Both the position numbers and the translations under genes were made by a program. A stretch of DNA of 64,000 bases from JAENVT01 sp963773085 (GTDB lineage Bacteria; Actinomycetota; Acidimicrobiia; Acidimicrobiales; Ilumatobacteraceae): assembly GCA_963773085.1 (NCBI GenBank), contig CAVYZS010000011.1, forward strand, positions 457,465-521,464. Reading direction: 5' to 3'. Below, one piece after another: positions 52,377 through 63,562 of this stretch (the stretch's first letter is position 1; every line of letters begins with the position of its first letter). Under the pieces are notes generated by a model. The model was given only the letters and a program-made list of their open reading frames with translations, was not told the DNA's origin and searched no databases.

Positions 52377-54056
52377 GTGACGACGGTGGATTCCCCTTCG
52401 ACGCTCCACGAACTGGACCGCGCCATCGAACCAGGTGGTGCGCATTCAGGCCTACATGGATTCCTCGACCGTAACAAGCTGAAGTCGATCCTGGTGATCG
52501 GCGATCTCGCCGCGATATTCCTCGGATACGCGCTCGCACTGTGGGCTACGGGTTTCGTCGGCAAGCACCGCGTCGTCGACGCTTTGTTGGTCACGGTCGC
52601 TGCAACAGTGGCTGGATTCTGGTGTCTCCGTTCGCAGGGGCTGTTCCTGGCCCGCATCGAGCGCGATCCGCGTCGTCGAGCTCACCCATGCCATACGGGC
52701 CACAGTGCTGCTGGGCGCTCTCCTCCTCCTGCTCGACCTCCTGGTCGGGTTCGACATCGGGGTCCTGGAAGTAGGCGTTGCCTCAGGGATCGCGCTGCTG
52801 TTCCTAGTGTCGTCGCGGAGCTGTTACCGATGGTGGCTCACCAACGCGAGAGCACGTGGGCTGTACTGCCGGCGGGTCGTGGTGATCGGCATCAACGACG
52901 ACACGCGACGCCTGGTCGACCTGATCGCCACTCACCACGAGCTCGGCATCACGGTCGTCGGTCTGATCGGCGAGGCATCGACGGCGACCCGACTTGGATT
53001 GTCGGAGTTCTGGCTCGGTGAGATGTCCGACGCGGAAAAGTTGATCAAGGAGTGCAAGGCGTCGGGTGTCGTCGTGTCACCGCACGACATTCCGTCGCCA
53101 CGCCTCAACACGCTGATTCACCAGATTCAGAGCGCTCACATGCACGTCTTCGTTGCGACCGGTATCTCGGGCATCGACGCGCACAGGATCAGATCGTCGT
53201 CGTTGGCCTTTGAACCGATCCTCTACGTCGAGGCACCCGTGCTGTCGCACATGCAGGTGCTCGCCAAGCGGATCTTCGACAGGGTGTCGGCTGCGGTCGC
53301 GCTGGTGATTGCTTCCCCGGTGATGTTGATCGTGGCGGCCGTCATCAAGATCAGCGACCGCGGACCGTGTTCTTCCGCCAGGAACGGGTCGGGCACGATG
53401 GAGAGCTGTTCGGGTTGTTCAAGTTCCGCACGATGGTGGTGGATGCCGAGCAACAGCTCGCCACACTCGCGGCCACCAACGAGCGCAACGGGCCACTCTT
53501 CAAGATGGGATCAGATCCGCGAGTGACGCGAGTCGGCCGGTTCCTCCGCCAGTCGAGCCTCGACGAGCTACCGCAACTGTTCAACGTGTTGGCCGGCAAG
53601 ATGAGCTTGGTCGGCCCACGCCCAGCCCTGCCTTCCGAGGTCGACAGCTTTCCGGTGGAACTGCGGGCACGTGAGCGGGTGTTGCCGGGGATCACCGGAC
53701 TCTGGCAGGTCGAAGCACGCGACAACCCCTCCTTCGAGGCCTACCGGCGTCTCGACCTCTTCTACGTCGAGAACTGGTCGTTGATCCTCGATCTGATGAT
53801 CCTGCTCGGAACGGTGGAGCAGATCGCCGGTCGGCTGTTCGCCACGCTGTTCCGGCGTCATTCGATCGCAATTCCCTACTTGGACGCGCCGGCAACGAGG
53901 CCCTTGCGTTCGGAGACCAGGGCTGTGGAGCCCACACGAGATCGCCGAGATCCCAACGTCCCTGGTCGGCGAGCGGGGGACGTGGCTCCCGTCGACCGGC
54001 ACCATCGACCGCAGGGGCAACATCGAAGAGCTCGCCGGCATCGTGCCGAGACCTAA
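52377..54056 (+). CDS. Exopolysaccharide polyprenyl-phosphate sugar transferase (apparent frameshifts)
   Basis: Starts at GTG 52377 (ATG 52353 is alternative). N-terminal TM helices (LKSILVIGDLAAIFLGYALAL, ATVLLGALLLLLDLLVGFDIG) precede a Rossmann-like CoA-binding-type segment (RRVVVIGINDDTRRLVDLIA) and, after the last TM (RIFDRVSAAVALVIASPVML), the catalytic sugar transferase domain: FFRQERVGHDGELFGLFKFRTMVVDAE, LRQSSLDELPQLFNVLAGKMSLVGPRPALPSEV, and GITGLWQVEAR. It would load the first sugar phosphate onto undecaprenyl phosphate (WcaJ/CpsE-like). Breaks are near 52667 (+1) and 53367 (GG to G). The last ~50 codons may also be misframed (~53930). Confidence 0.88.
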
Positions 54057-54091
54057 CAGCGGAGCCAAATCTATCCCGTGGGTGATGTCTG

Positions 54092-54295
54092 ATGGTGACC
54101 GATAGGGCTCTGGCAGAGTTGCAGGCGGCCTGGCTGGTGTCGCACTCGTCGGTCCTCGACGAAGCCAGTGACCTTGCGCGTGACCTGACGCCTCCAATCG
54201 AGATGGGTGACGACGCCCGGACTCCGATTACCACATGTCCCACGGTGCCGGTTCGTCGATGTCAAACCCAGCTCATAATGACCCGAGCAGTGTGA
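54092..54295 (+). CDS. Possible small protein upstream of the flippase
   Basis: A 67-codon frame from ATG 54092 whose stop overlaps the flippase ATG (TGATG, 54293-54297). The first half looks protein-like (ALAELQAAWLVSHSSVLDEASDLARDLTPP), the second half does not. It could equally be leader sequence. Low confidence. Confidence 0.25.
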   Translation: MVTDRALAELQAAWLVSHSSVLDEASDLARDLTPPIEMGDDARTPITTCPTVPVRRCQTQLIMTRAV

Positions 54296-55795
54296 TGAGT
54301 CCATCGGATCCTGCTCTTGGGGCATCCGTTCGCCGGGGACTCGCCTGGAGCTTTGTCAACACAATCACGTTGCGCCTGGGAAACCTGGTTCTCGGAATTG
54401 TTCTAGCCCGACTCTTGACCCCCGAAACATTTGGGGTCTACGCAGTCGCGTTGGCCGTTCAGTCGATCCTGATGACCCTGGCGGACCTCGGGCTGTCCGC
54501 AGACCTAGTGCGCGCGCGCGATCCCGAGCGTCGTGAACCAACCGTCGCGACACTGAGCTTGCTGTCTGGATTATTTCTCACCCTTGTGATGGCTTCGCTC
54601 GCTGTTCCCTTGGCCTCGGCAATGGGCGCGCCCAAGGCTGCGCCGGTCATTGCTGTACTGTCGTTCACCCTCCTGATCGCCGGAGCCGGGGTGGTTCCCT
54701 TCGCCAGGCTGCAACGGGCCTTCGAACAGAAGAAGTTGTTCGCAACAAGCGCCATCGATTTTCTGGTTGGTACCGGAGTGACCATCCTGCTGGTGCTGGT
54801 AGGGCTCGGGCCCATGGCCCTGGCTGTCGCCCGGCTCGCAGCGCAGACAAGTGCGACGGCAGTTCAGTTCGTCTTGTCTCGGACCAAACCAAGATACGGG
54901 TTCGACCGAGCCACCGCTGCTCCGTCACTTCGTTTCGGAATGCCACTGGCCGCCGCGAACTTTTCTGTCCTGGGTGTTGCTCAACGTTGACAATCTAGTC
55001 GTTGTCAGGATCAGCGGCGAAGTGGCCCTTGGCTACTACGTACTCGCATTCAACGTCTCCAGTTGGCCCATGAGCGCGATCGGGACGGCGATCAGGTCCG
55101 TCTCGCTTCCAGCGTTCTCCCGTACCACCAACGCCCGAGAGGACTTCGGCGAAGAGGGATCCGATCCAATACTACTATCTGCAACTGCTCTCTCGTGGGC
55201 CGCGGCAGTGCCGGCTGGCGTAATGCTGGCCGTCCTTTCAGCCTCGTTGATCCGCCTGTTGTACGGGAATCAATGGGATCCTTCGGCGCCCGTACTGGTG
55301 GCTCTCGGCCTATTCGGCGCGCAAAGGGTTGTGTTTGACATATGGGCGACCTACCTCATGGCCCGTGGCTCCGTACGCGCCGTGTTTTGGATACAAGCTC
55401 TGTGGATCATCACCCTCGTTCCGGTCTTAATCGTTGCGACACGAGCCTTCGGCGTGGTGGGGGCAGGTTGGGCCCACGTCGGGGTCGGTTTGCTTGTCAT
55501 CTTCCCCGCCTACATGTGGGCATTGAGTCGAGTCGGCGCAAACCTCGGTGCCTTGGCGCGTACGTTGTGGCCGCCCGTGGTGGCGATCGTGCCGGCCTGG
55601 ATTGTGGCACACGCCATCGCCTCCCGATTCAAACCCCTCCCCGTGGCCGCTCTTTCGCTGGGTAGCATCGCCGGTCTCATTCTCTACTTCGCTGCACTGC
55701 ACCGTTGGCTGCAAGGACTGAGACGGTCGGCTGAGCACCGGCCGCCGGACATCGACCAACGCACGGGAACTCCAGCAGGCACGGGCACTGACTGA
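54295..55795 (+). CDS. Wzx-like polysaccharide flippase, MOP superfamily (one apparent frameshift)
   Basis: About 499 residues. SVRRGLAWSFVNTITLRLGNLVLGIVLARLLTPETFGVYAVAL is the standard start of polysaccharide transport proteins. Around 12 TM segments follow, among them LLSGLFLTLVMASLAVPLASA, VLSFTLLIAGAGVVPFARLQRAF and VVRISGEVALGYYVLAFNVSSWP. The frame breaks at a T run (AACTTTTCTG, ~54960), where one T fewer restores FLSWVLLNVDNLVVV; the total is then 500 codons. It would flip lipid-linked repeat units across the membrane. The C-terminal tail is hydrophilic. Confidence 0.88.
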
Positions 55796-56031
55796 CTCGC
55801 AACCAAGGCCCGGAGCCGTTTGGACAGTTCGGGATAGGCTGCAGCCGTGGACAGAGCGACGGAGACTGGTCACCTCGTTCGACTCGCGCATCACGCCGGG
55901 GTGCCAGCAGGTGCGGAGCAACGAGATGTACTGGTTCCTGTGTTACTCTTACGAGAGGCATCCGAATCATGATTGTCAGAGTCCCGTCTTGCTGAACACG
56001 AGGTGAATTCATAAGCGGCACGGAATCGACA

Positions 56032-57498
56032 GTGACGACTTCATCGGACAGCAAGCCTCGGCTATTATTCTTCCGACTCCCACGGCCAGGGTTGCCTCCC
56101 TTCGTTGAGCTGCACCTAGGTGACCATTTGGCGTGTCTAGCGCATTTCTTTCATGTCACCCTTGTCGATACTCCGTGTGATTTTCGGGAGATATGCGACC
56201 TGCATCAACCCGACCTTGTTCTATTTGAGTCGGGTGTCTACGTCGGAGAACGCACGATAACCAATCTAACTGCGAATCCAGATGTTCCGCGATTCAGGCT
56301 TCTGCAATGCGGATGCCTATTGCCTAAGCGATCGTGTTCTTTTCCGATATGGAGCACTGGGGAGTCGACACGTTCTTTACGTTATCGGTTGCAATGGCAG
56401 AATACACTCCAGAAATCGCCGACAGACTGTTCGTTTGGCCGAACTTTGCAAATACCTCGTTGTACAGAGACTACGGCCAGAGCAAGGCCGTTCCAGTTCT
56501 CCTTAGCGGCAGCCAAGCTCCGCATTACCCCGGGAGGAATGAGATTGGCCGGGCTCTGGCCAATCGGTTCCCCACCTATTCAACACCGCACTTTGGCTGG
56601 TTCTCCTACTCTGAAGCTGACCCGATGGTGTTCGGTGAGACCTATGCGCGGCTCCTGAACTCGGCGAAGGTCGTACCGACCTGCGGTACGATAGCGAAGG
56701 AGGTCGTTCGCAAGCACTTCGAAATTCCAGCAGCACGATCCTGCCTCGTTACCGAACAGACACCTTCAATTGAGGCTGCGGGCTTCGAGGACGGGGTAAA
56801 TTGTGTCTTTGCGACGAGATCAGACGTGGTAGAACGAGTCAGCGAACTGTTGTCTGATTCAGATTTGTTAGCAGCTATCACGGACGCGGGTCATGAACTC
56901 GTTCAGTCTCGTCATCGTATGATTCATCGGAGTCAGATTCACGACTGGTACGTGCTCAACAGGAGCCGAGGCCCGAATGAAACGATCGTTCGACCGCGGT
57001 CCGTTTACACCGCTCGAATTGATGAGACTCAACGGTGATAGGCACAACACTCCAGTGATCAGCCACGGTATTGACCGAGTACTTCTTCACAAGAGTCGGC
57101 AGCTTGCATCCATCGGCAACAACGGGCCTGCAGAGCGGTTTCTCGTTCGGGCCCTGACCTATCATCTGATTCCAGACGTACAGCTAGAGCTTGGCCGAAA
57201 CCTTCTGAATAAGGGTCACGCCGCGGCAGCCTGTGAGTTGGTCAAGGAACTCGTTTCGAAGGAACTCGTCGATCACGGAGCGGTTGACCCTGACCCAGTC
57301 GAGTGGGCCTTTTATCTTCGGTGCCTCCTTTGCAGGGGACTGGTCAGAGCTGCACTGACACGGTCCAAACAGTTCAGCACCTTGCGACACCCCGAGCTCG
57401 ACCGAATGCGTGCCGCCGTTTCGTTGCTCGCACGAGGTGGTTTCGAGCACCATTCGGTCCCTGACAAGTGCCGCGCAAGTGTCCATCAGAACTTCTAA
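56032..57498 (+). CDS. CgeB-like glycosyltransferase (apparent frameshifts), low GC
   Basis: About 488 residues from GTG 56032, read across breaks near 56300 and 56985. N-terminal KPRLLFFRLPRPGLPPFVELHLGDHLACLAHFF and PDLVLFESGVYVG look like a GT-B fold. The second piece has DMEHWGVDTFFTLS, VPVLLSGSQAPHYPGRNEIGRAL and a donor-binding ending ARLLNSAKVVPTCGTIAKEVVRKHFEIPAARSCLVTEQTPSIEAAGFEDGVNCVF, like CgeB and related glycosyltransferases. The third piece (FTPLELMRLNGDRHNTPVISHG, then helical repeats) is a C-terminal extension. Base composition is about half GC, clearly below its neighbours, so recent acquisition is likely. Acceptor unknown. Confidence 0.65.
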
Positions 57499-58338
57499 TG
57501 TCAGACGGCGATTGGCTTGACGGACTTACGGATGTTCTGCATCGTAATCGCCAACGTGCGTTGGCCCGACAACTGCATAGCTTTCGAGGACAGATGTTCA
57601 GCCTCGGATCCCCAGCGGCGACTTCGCAGTCCAATGCCAATTCTCGCGGGGAACGCCCCGCAGAGCATGTTCTACCTCTGATTGACTCCCCTGCGCGAGA
57701 TCGATTCGATCGTGTCTGGATACGTCTTCTGGGCGAAGTCGGAGCGTTCGCTCATTGCCTTCGCTCGGCGCTACATCCGAACCCGCCGAGGTATGAGTGA
57801 CGATCCAGTCGCTGTAGCGGTCGAACTCGTTGCTCGGGAGTGGCGACTCGACTCGGCGGTGTTCTTCGCTATACGCCGCAGCGACCTCGTCGTTGACGCC
57901 CTCCTCCGCGGGCTGTCGAGCAATCCCGAGCTCTCGAGCTCTTTTCGGTGCCCGAGCGACGATTGACATGGCGACCGTGTGCCAGGGATGCGCGGCGGGA
58001 CCCTGAAGGCAGGGTGCTCGTCGTATTTGGACAATCCGCCCGTGGTGGCGACGAAGAATTGCGGCGCGCCCTATCCGCGGAGGTGGTTCTGCTCCCTCGG
58101 AGTCAATCGTTGGCAAGTGGCGAGGGCATATCGAGCGTTACTCGACAGTGCCGAGTATCAGTTGACAATGCAAGGCTCAACGTCGTCTGGCGAGATCACG
58201 GCCATCTTTGAACGAGCCCGCAACGACAATTCCATTTGCACGTGCCTGCGACCACTGACTCGGTGACAACGCACGGCCGCCGCGCCTTCCGACGTGCGCT
58301 CACACCGCGCCTTTTTCGAAACCTGACACAATGACCCG
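57499..58338. other. 840 bp with no assignable gene
   Basis: Several frames of 60-170 codons overlap on both strands, none with recognisable motifs. A plus-strand frame from ATG 57498 (SDGDWLDGLTDVLHRNRQRALARQL) directly follows the glycosyltransferase stop, and another reads SIVSGYVFWAKSERSLIAFARRYIRT. Given the frameshift density, a broken gene of ~270 codons is possible. Confidence 0.4.
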
Positions 58339-60188
58339 ATGCCGGCATTCCGAGCCGATCCGGGCTTCCTTGCCGTCTCGTATGGTCGCCGCGGCGTTCC
58401 TATGAGCCGGTTGGAGCAGGTCGTCGACGTCATCCACGGCGATCCGGCGTCCTGCTCCTCCAGCGACCACGACTTCCTAGCCACATGGGGCCTTCCGACT
58501 AAGCCAATCCGGCGAAGGTGTCCTTGGCCAGTTGTGGCGCGAGGCTGGCCGACGACGACCTGTCGGTCGAGCAGGCGGCGACGCTGCTGTTCGAACGGCG
58601 CGTCGAGCTGGCCAACGTGCTCCCACCGTTCGGGGTGGTCGGCGTCGACGAGTCAAGCACCGTGGCCGCGACCGACGCCATGGGGCTCCCGGCACCTCTA
58701 CCACACCAGTGGTGGTGGCTGGGGCGGCCATCTCGACCTCGTGCAAGGCGTTGTCGCTCCTGGCAGGATCCGGAATCCACAGGGAGGCGGTCGCCGCGCA
58801 GCTGCCTGGGTGGCAACTCGGTCTGCGAACCCTCCAGGCACGTGTTGCCAAGCTGGATGCCGGGTCGTTGATGACGCTGCGCCAGGGTAGGGTCGACGTC
58901 GCCCAGTACGACCCGGCCGCGGCGATACGGCCGCGAGAGATCGACGAGGCGGTACGCGAGAGCGCAGACCTCCTGCACGAACACCTCGGCTCGTACCTCG
59001 CGGATCATCCGGACGCCGTCCTGCAGCTCACCGGGGGCAGGACTCTCGCCTCCTTTCGAGTGCCATCGCACCCGCCGACCGGCGTGGAATGACGGTAATG
59101 ACGCTGGCAGTGCCGGGCAGCGAGGACGTCACCATCGCTGCCGATCTCGCCCGACGTTTCGGCATGGTGCATCATGTCGTGACACTCGACGGCCTGGAGG
59201 CGTTGGGAGCGGCCGAGGCGTACCAGCGCTGTGTGACCGCAGCCCGTCGTCTGAGCTGCATGGCCGACCCGTTGGCGTTCGCCTCGCTCTCTTTCGCAGA
59301 GGAACAGATGGTGCAGGGACCGCGTATCTCGGGCCTCGGCGGCGAGGTTGCCAGGGGCTTCTATTACTTCGGTCCGGCGTTCGGGCTCCCCGTCACCACG
59401 GCCGCGACCCTGCCCGCTCGCGGCGTGGCGGATGTTTGCAAACGAAGCGGTCGCGGACGATCTCCTCGAGCCCGAGTTCTCGAGGTGGGCCCGCGAGTTC
59501 ACGATCCGGGAGATCCACACCCTGCTCGCCGAATCAGGACAGGACTGGCTCAGGGCCACCGACGAGCTCTACTTCCGGTCAGCGGATGCAGCGCTGGGCC
59601 GGTGTGACCGACACGGCCGTGTGCTTCGACCGTGAGATGGTGAACCCGATGCTCGATCGCCGGTTCCTCGACATCGCCCGCGGCCTGCCCCCACGGGAAG
59701 AAGCGCAAGTCACGCTTTCTTGGTCGTCTCCAGATCCAGCTCGACCCCGGTCTTGCCGACCTACCACTCGAAGGACGACCCTCACCGCGGTCTACGCGAC
59801 GGCGAGCGTGAGGAGCTCGGCGGCGCGCTCCGTCATGGTGGCCCGCAAGATCGTCCGCAAGGCGAACCAGAGGCTTCGCCACATCCACAGGCCCCCGGCG
59901 GGTGGGGCCGTCCTGGCTCAGAAGGTCGTGGAGCACTGGCGCCAGACGCCACAGGCGTTGGAACCCGTCGATCTCCTGGGCATCGTTCGCCCGCTATGGA
60001 TCACCGAAGTGCTCGACGGCACGATCGCGCCCGATGCGGCAACGGTCGCCCTCGTCGTGAACCTCATCGAGGCCAATGGCGACCGTGTCGGTCTACTCGC
60101 CCGCTCCATCGGGCGAGCCGCTTCATTCGGTCGTCGACCGCGCACCGCTAGACTCCGCAACTGGCCGGCGGTTCGATCGTCGGGATAG
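58339..60188 (+). CDS. Asparagine-synthetase-like protein in an exopolysaccharide locus (many apparent frameshifts)
   Basis: Pieces in three frames read as one ~610-residue protein. N-terminal MPAFRADPGFLAVSYGRRGVPMSRLEQVVDVIHG is followed by LSVEQAATLLFERRVELANVLPPFGVVGV, then ALSLLAGSGIHREAVAAQLPGWQLGLRTL. The synthetase part has VLQLTGG with a disrupted S-x-x-D loop at ~59045, AMTLAVPGSEDVTIAADLARRFGMVHHVVTLDG and ISGLGGEVARGFYYFG. The C-terminal part is CFDREMVNPMLDRRFLDIARGLPP and onward. The AsnB N-terminal Cys2 is absent, so glutamine would not be used. Such proteins recur in capsule/EPS clusters with unknown amidation or ligation roles. It could be a pseudogene. Confidence 0.6.
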
Positions 60189-60199
60189 GTGACTCAAAC

Positions 60200-60959
60200 G
60201 TGTACTTCTCAGACGCCCTGAAGGTCGTCCTCCGCCGCTGGCGAATCGTGGTCGTGGGCTTCGTTCTCATGGTCGGTGCCGGGTTGTTCGCCATCAACGT
60301 GGTGCCCACGGGCCACCAGGCATCCGGGCAAGTGCTTCTCCTTCCACCAGTCGAGCCGACTCCGGTCGGCGCCCCCCAAAACCCCTACATCAACCTACCT
60401 TCCGGGCTTTCTTTCACTGCATCGTTGGTCGCCGGCGCGGTCACCACGAAGGACGAACAACGCGAACATGACCACCGCCGGCTTCGCCAGCCCGTACTCC
60501 GTGTCAGTCTTTCCCGGTACGGGCCCCTTGCTCCTGATCAGCGCCGAGGACAACGATCCAGCGGCCGCTCTTGCCACCCGCGACGAGGTGATCAAGCGGA
60601 TCGAGGCCAAGCTGGCCCAGATACAGAGCGAGGAGAACGTGCCAGACTCGCAGCTGATCGTCGCCCGACAGTTCCAGGTCTCGAGTCGAGCTGAGGTGCT
60701 CGCAGGGAACAAGCTCCGCGCCCTGGCCGGGATCGCCGTGCTCGGAACAGTTCTCACCGTGCTCGTCGTGTTCTGGAATGACCGTAGGGTGTCGAGGCGA
60801 CCGCGGCCGCTCCTCTCCGAACAGCCGACACCGGCCGCTCATCATCGCGGAGCGACGGGCACTTTCGTCGACGGTGTCGTCTCCGACCAGTCGCCCGTCG
60901 AATCGACTGCGGAAGACTGGCAGCAAGCAGCCGAATCGACCGAACCTCTCGGGCCGTGA
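60200..60959 (+). CDS. Wzz-like chain-length/co-polymerase protein (one apparent frameshift)
   Basis: Starts at GTG 60200: MYFSDALKVVLRRWRIVVVGFVLMVGAGLFAINVVP, an N-terminal TM typical of Wzz/PCP proteins. After a shift near 60460 it continues TAGFASPYSVSVFPGTGPLLLISAEDNDPAAALATRDEVIKRIEAKLAQIQ and a second TM, LRALAGIAVLGTVLTVLVVFW, then a cytoplasmic proline-rich tail. With ~253 residues it lacks a BY-kinase domain. It would control polymer length with the downstream polymerase. Its stop overlaps the next start (GTGA). Confidence 0.8.
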
Positions 60960-62361
60960 GCGTCGTCGGCAGGATCAGCGCCCAACGCCGGTCGTGGTCA
61001 GTCGATGCGCTGGTGCCCGACAGGCGGCTCCCGGCAGCCGGTATCGTCGCCGTCTACTACGTCTTGCTGCTCGGCCTGCCGTCCAAGCTCATTATTGCCC
61101 AGATCGGCGCGGCCGGTACGCCCGCGAACTTGTGGGGCTTGTTCGCGCTGCTGTGGTGGACGTGTGCGACGGTGGGAGGGCACAACCCTGCTCGCACCCT
61201 GTCCCCGATGCGCCTGGCGTCAGCCGGACTCACCGTCGCCGTGCTCCTAAGCTACGTCGCGGCGATGACCCGAGGTTGGTACGTGCGGCAGACGTTCGAC
61301 AGCGTACCGATGACCTGTACGACCTCGTGCCGGCAACGATCGATCAGATCCGCACCGTGATGATCGACGCCGCCGATCGCGGTCTGATCTCGTTCGGGGC
61401 GTGGATCGGCATCGTCCTCGTGACGGCGGACGGCGTGCGTTCGTGGCAGGACCTCGACCGATTGGTCCGCTGGCTGACCACCATCGCCGCATTCGTGGCG
61501 GCGCTCGGCATCGTCCAGTTCTTCACGGGCATGGACATCGCGGGCCTGTTCGTCATCCCCGGGCTGACTCCCAACTCCGACTTCGGGGCCGTGGCCTCCC
61601 GCTCGGTGCTCAACCGCGTCGCCAGCACGGCGGCCCACCCCATCGAGTACGGCGTCGTGCTCGCGGCGCTCTTCCCGCTCGCCCTGCACCGGACGATCTT
61701 CCGATGGGGGCAGCGTTACGCCATGGTGCCGACCTTCCTCATCGGCGTCGGCATGTTCCTCTCGGTGTCGCGCGGGGCGGTCCTGGCCGTCGCCGTCGCC
61801 CTGGTGGTGCTGCTCATCGGGTGGCCGTGGCCGTGGAAGGTCCGCGCCCTCACGATCCTCCCGTTCGCGGTCGTCGGCCTCCGGGTGGCCATCCCCGGCC
61901 TGGTCGGGACGCTGGTGTCCTTCTTCGCGAACGCCGAGACCGACCCGAGCGTCGAGGGGCGGACCCAGGACTACGCGGCGGTGCACGTGCTGTGGGCCGA
62001 GCACCCCTACTTCGGCCGCGGCCTGTTCACCTTCGTGCCGCAGTACTTCCGGATCCTGGACAACGAGTACCTCATGCTGCTGGTCGAGCTCGGGGGCAGC
62101 GGGATCGGCTGCTCGTGACCACGCTGGTGATCGGCTCCTTCGCCGTGCTCGTGGCGCGGCTCGGCCGCGTGCCGGGCACGACCCGCAGTATGCGCACGTC
62201 GGCCTGGCGATATCGGCCGGGATCGTCGGCGTGGTGAGCAGCCACGCCACGTTTGACGGGCTGGGGGGTTCCCGATGACGGCGGGGGTCACGTTCATCCT
62301 GTTCGGATCGGTGGGGGCGACGTGGCAGATCGTCGAGGAGGGTGAGCCCGCTGCCGATTGA
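60956..62361 (+). CDS. O-antigen ligase/polymerase-like membrane protein (several apparent frameshifts)
   Basis: GTG 60956 overlaps the Wzz-like stop. Pieces joined across ~61310, ~62108, ~62178 and ~62265 give about 468 residues with ~10 TM helices: AVYYVLLLGLPSKLIIAQI, LISFGAWIGIVLVTADGV, RVASTAAHPIEYGVVLAALFPLAL, FLIGVGMFLSVSRGAVLAVAVALVVLL. The Wzy_C/O-antigen ligase loop with AEHPYFGRGLFTFVPQYFRILDNEYLMLLVELG is evident. The end, VSSHATFDGL, then GFPMTAGVTFILFGSVGATW, lies in the last frame to TGA 62361. It would polymerise repeat units or ligate polymer. Confidence 0.85.
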
Positions 62362-63328
62362 GCCGTCGACCGAGCGTCGGACTCCGTCGGGGCCGCCTCG
62401 TCACGGTGACCCGCGACACCGTCGCCGTCGTCGTGGTCACCTTCAACAGCGAACCGCTTGTCGCCGACCTGGTAGCTTCGCTTCCGTCGGGGCTTGACGG
62501 CGCGGATTGGAGCCTGACCGTCGTCGACAGTGCATCGACAGATGGGGTGGTGGCTCGGGTCAAGGAGCTCGCACCCCACGCAACTGTGGTCGAAACGGGG
62601 CGCAATGGTGGCTACGCGGCAGGCATCAACGCGGGAGTGGCCGCCGCACCTCCTCATAGCGCAGTGCTCGTTCTGAACCCCGACGTGCGGCTCTCCCCGG
62701 GCTGCGTCCGTGGGTTGTTGTCGGCACTGCGCGAAGCCTGCGGTGGGTATCGCCGTCCCGAAGCTACTCGACGCGGACGGTGAGCTCATCGAGTCGCAGC
62801 GACGCGAGCCCGGACGGTGCTCCGGGCGTTCGTGGACGCCGTGCTCGTAGTCATCGGCCGGCCGGTACCGCTTGCTCGGCGAGGTGGTCACCGACCCTCG
62901 TCGATACGAGTGAGCGAAGAACACGGATGGGCCCAAGGCTCGACAATGCTGATAAGCACCGAGTGCTTGCAGCGCTGCGGACCATGGGACGAGTCCTTCT
63001 TCCTCTACTCTGAGGAGACCGAGTTCGGCGGCTTCGCGGCCGCGACGCCGGCTTCGTCACTCGCTTCGTGCCGACCGCGACCGCCGTGCACCTGGAGGGC
63101 GGTTCCAGCACCACGCCTGGACTGTGGGCGCTCCTCGTGCTCAATCGAGTCCGGATGTTCCGCCGACGTCACAGCTTGGTGCACACCGTGCCATTCTGGG
63201 CCGCTGTGGTTCTGCGCGACTACTGTGCCGTGCTGGGCGCGAGGACCAGCCGGGCCGCGGTGCGCGCTCTGCTCAGCCCGCGGAGTTTCCGTGAGATCCC
63301 GGGACCGGAGTCGGTTCGTGGCCGCTGA
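62358..63328 (+). CDS. Glycosyltransferase family 2 (rhamnosyltransferase-like), apparent frameshifts
   Basis: TTG 62358 overlaps the upstream stop as TTGA. The GT-A fold is clear: VAVVVVTFNSEPLVADLVASL, LTVVDSASTDG, VVETGRNGGYAAGINAGVAAA and VLVLNPDVRLSPG (DxD-like NPD). After shifts near 62745 and 62815 it reads VGIAVPKLLDADGELIESQRRE and HGWAQGSTMLISTECLQRCGPWDESFFLYSEETEFG, and after ~63045 FVTRFVPTATAVHLEGGSS with two C-terminal helices. The layout is of inverting rhamnosyl- or galactofuranosyl-type transferases. Confidence 0.85.
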
Positions 63329-63562
63329 CCGTGGGTACGCTCAGCGCAGTCGCTTGACGACGCCGACTACGTTGAGGCGAGGACCGGCGAGCGTGACGAC
63401 TCGATCGTGTCGTCGTGCCAACAGCGGTTCCACCACGCTGCGGGTCTTGCTACAGACCCGTGCGCTGCCAGTGAAGGAACGACAGTTCCTCCCGGAGGCG
63501 GCGCTGAATCAATCGGACAAAAGTATGTCGGGTGGTACCAAGACCACCGTGGGCCCCGACTC

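Noticed and set aside
57598..58116. Minus-strand frame of 172 codons in the EPS region
   Set aside because: No motif, no SD, composition not clearly coding; left as part of an unassigned stretch.
58339..60188. Lasso-peptide cluster
   Set aside because: The Asn-synthetase-like gene sits among Wzx, Wzz, Wzy and GT genes; no precursor, PqqD-like or transglutaminase-like protease gene seen.
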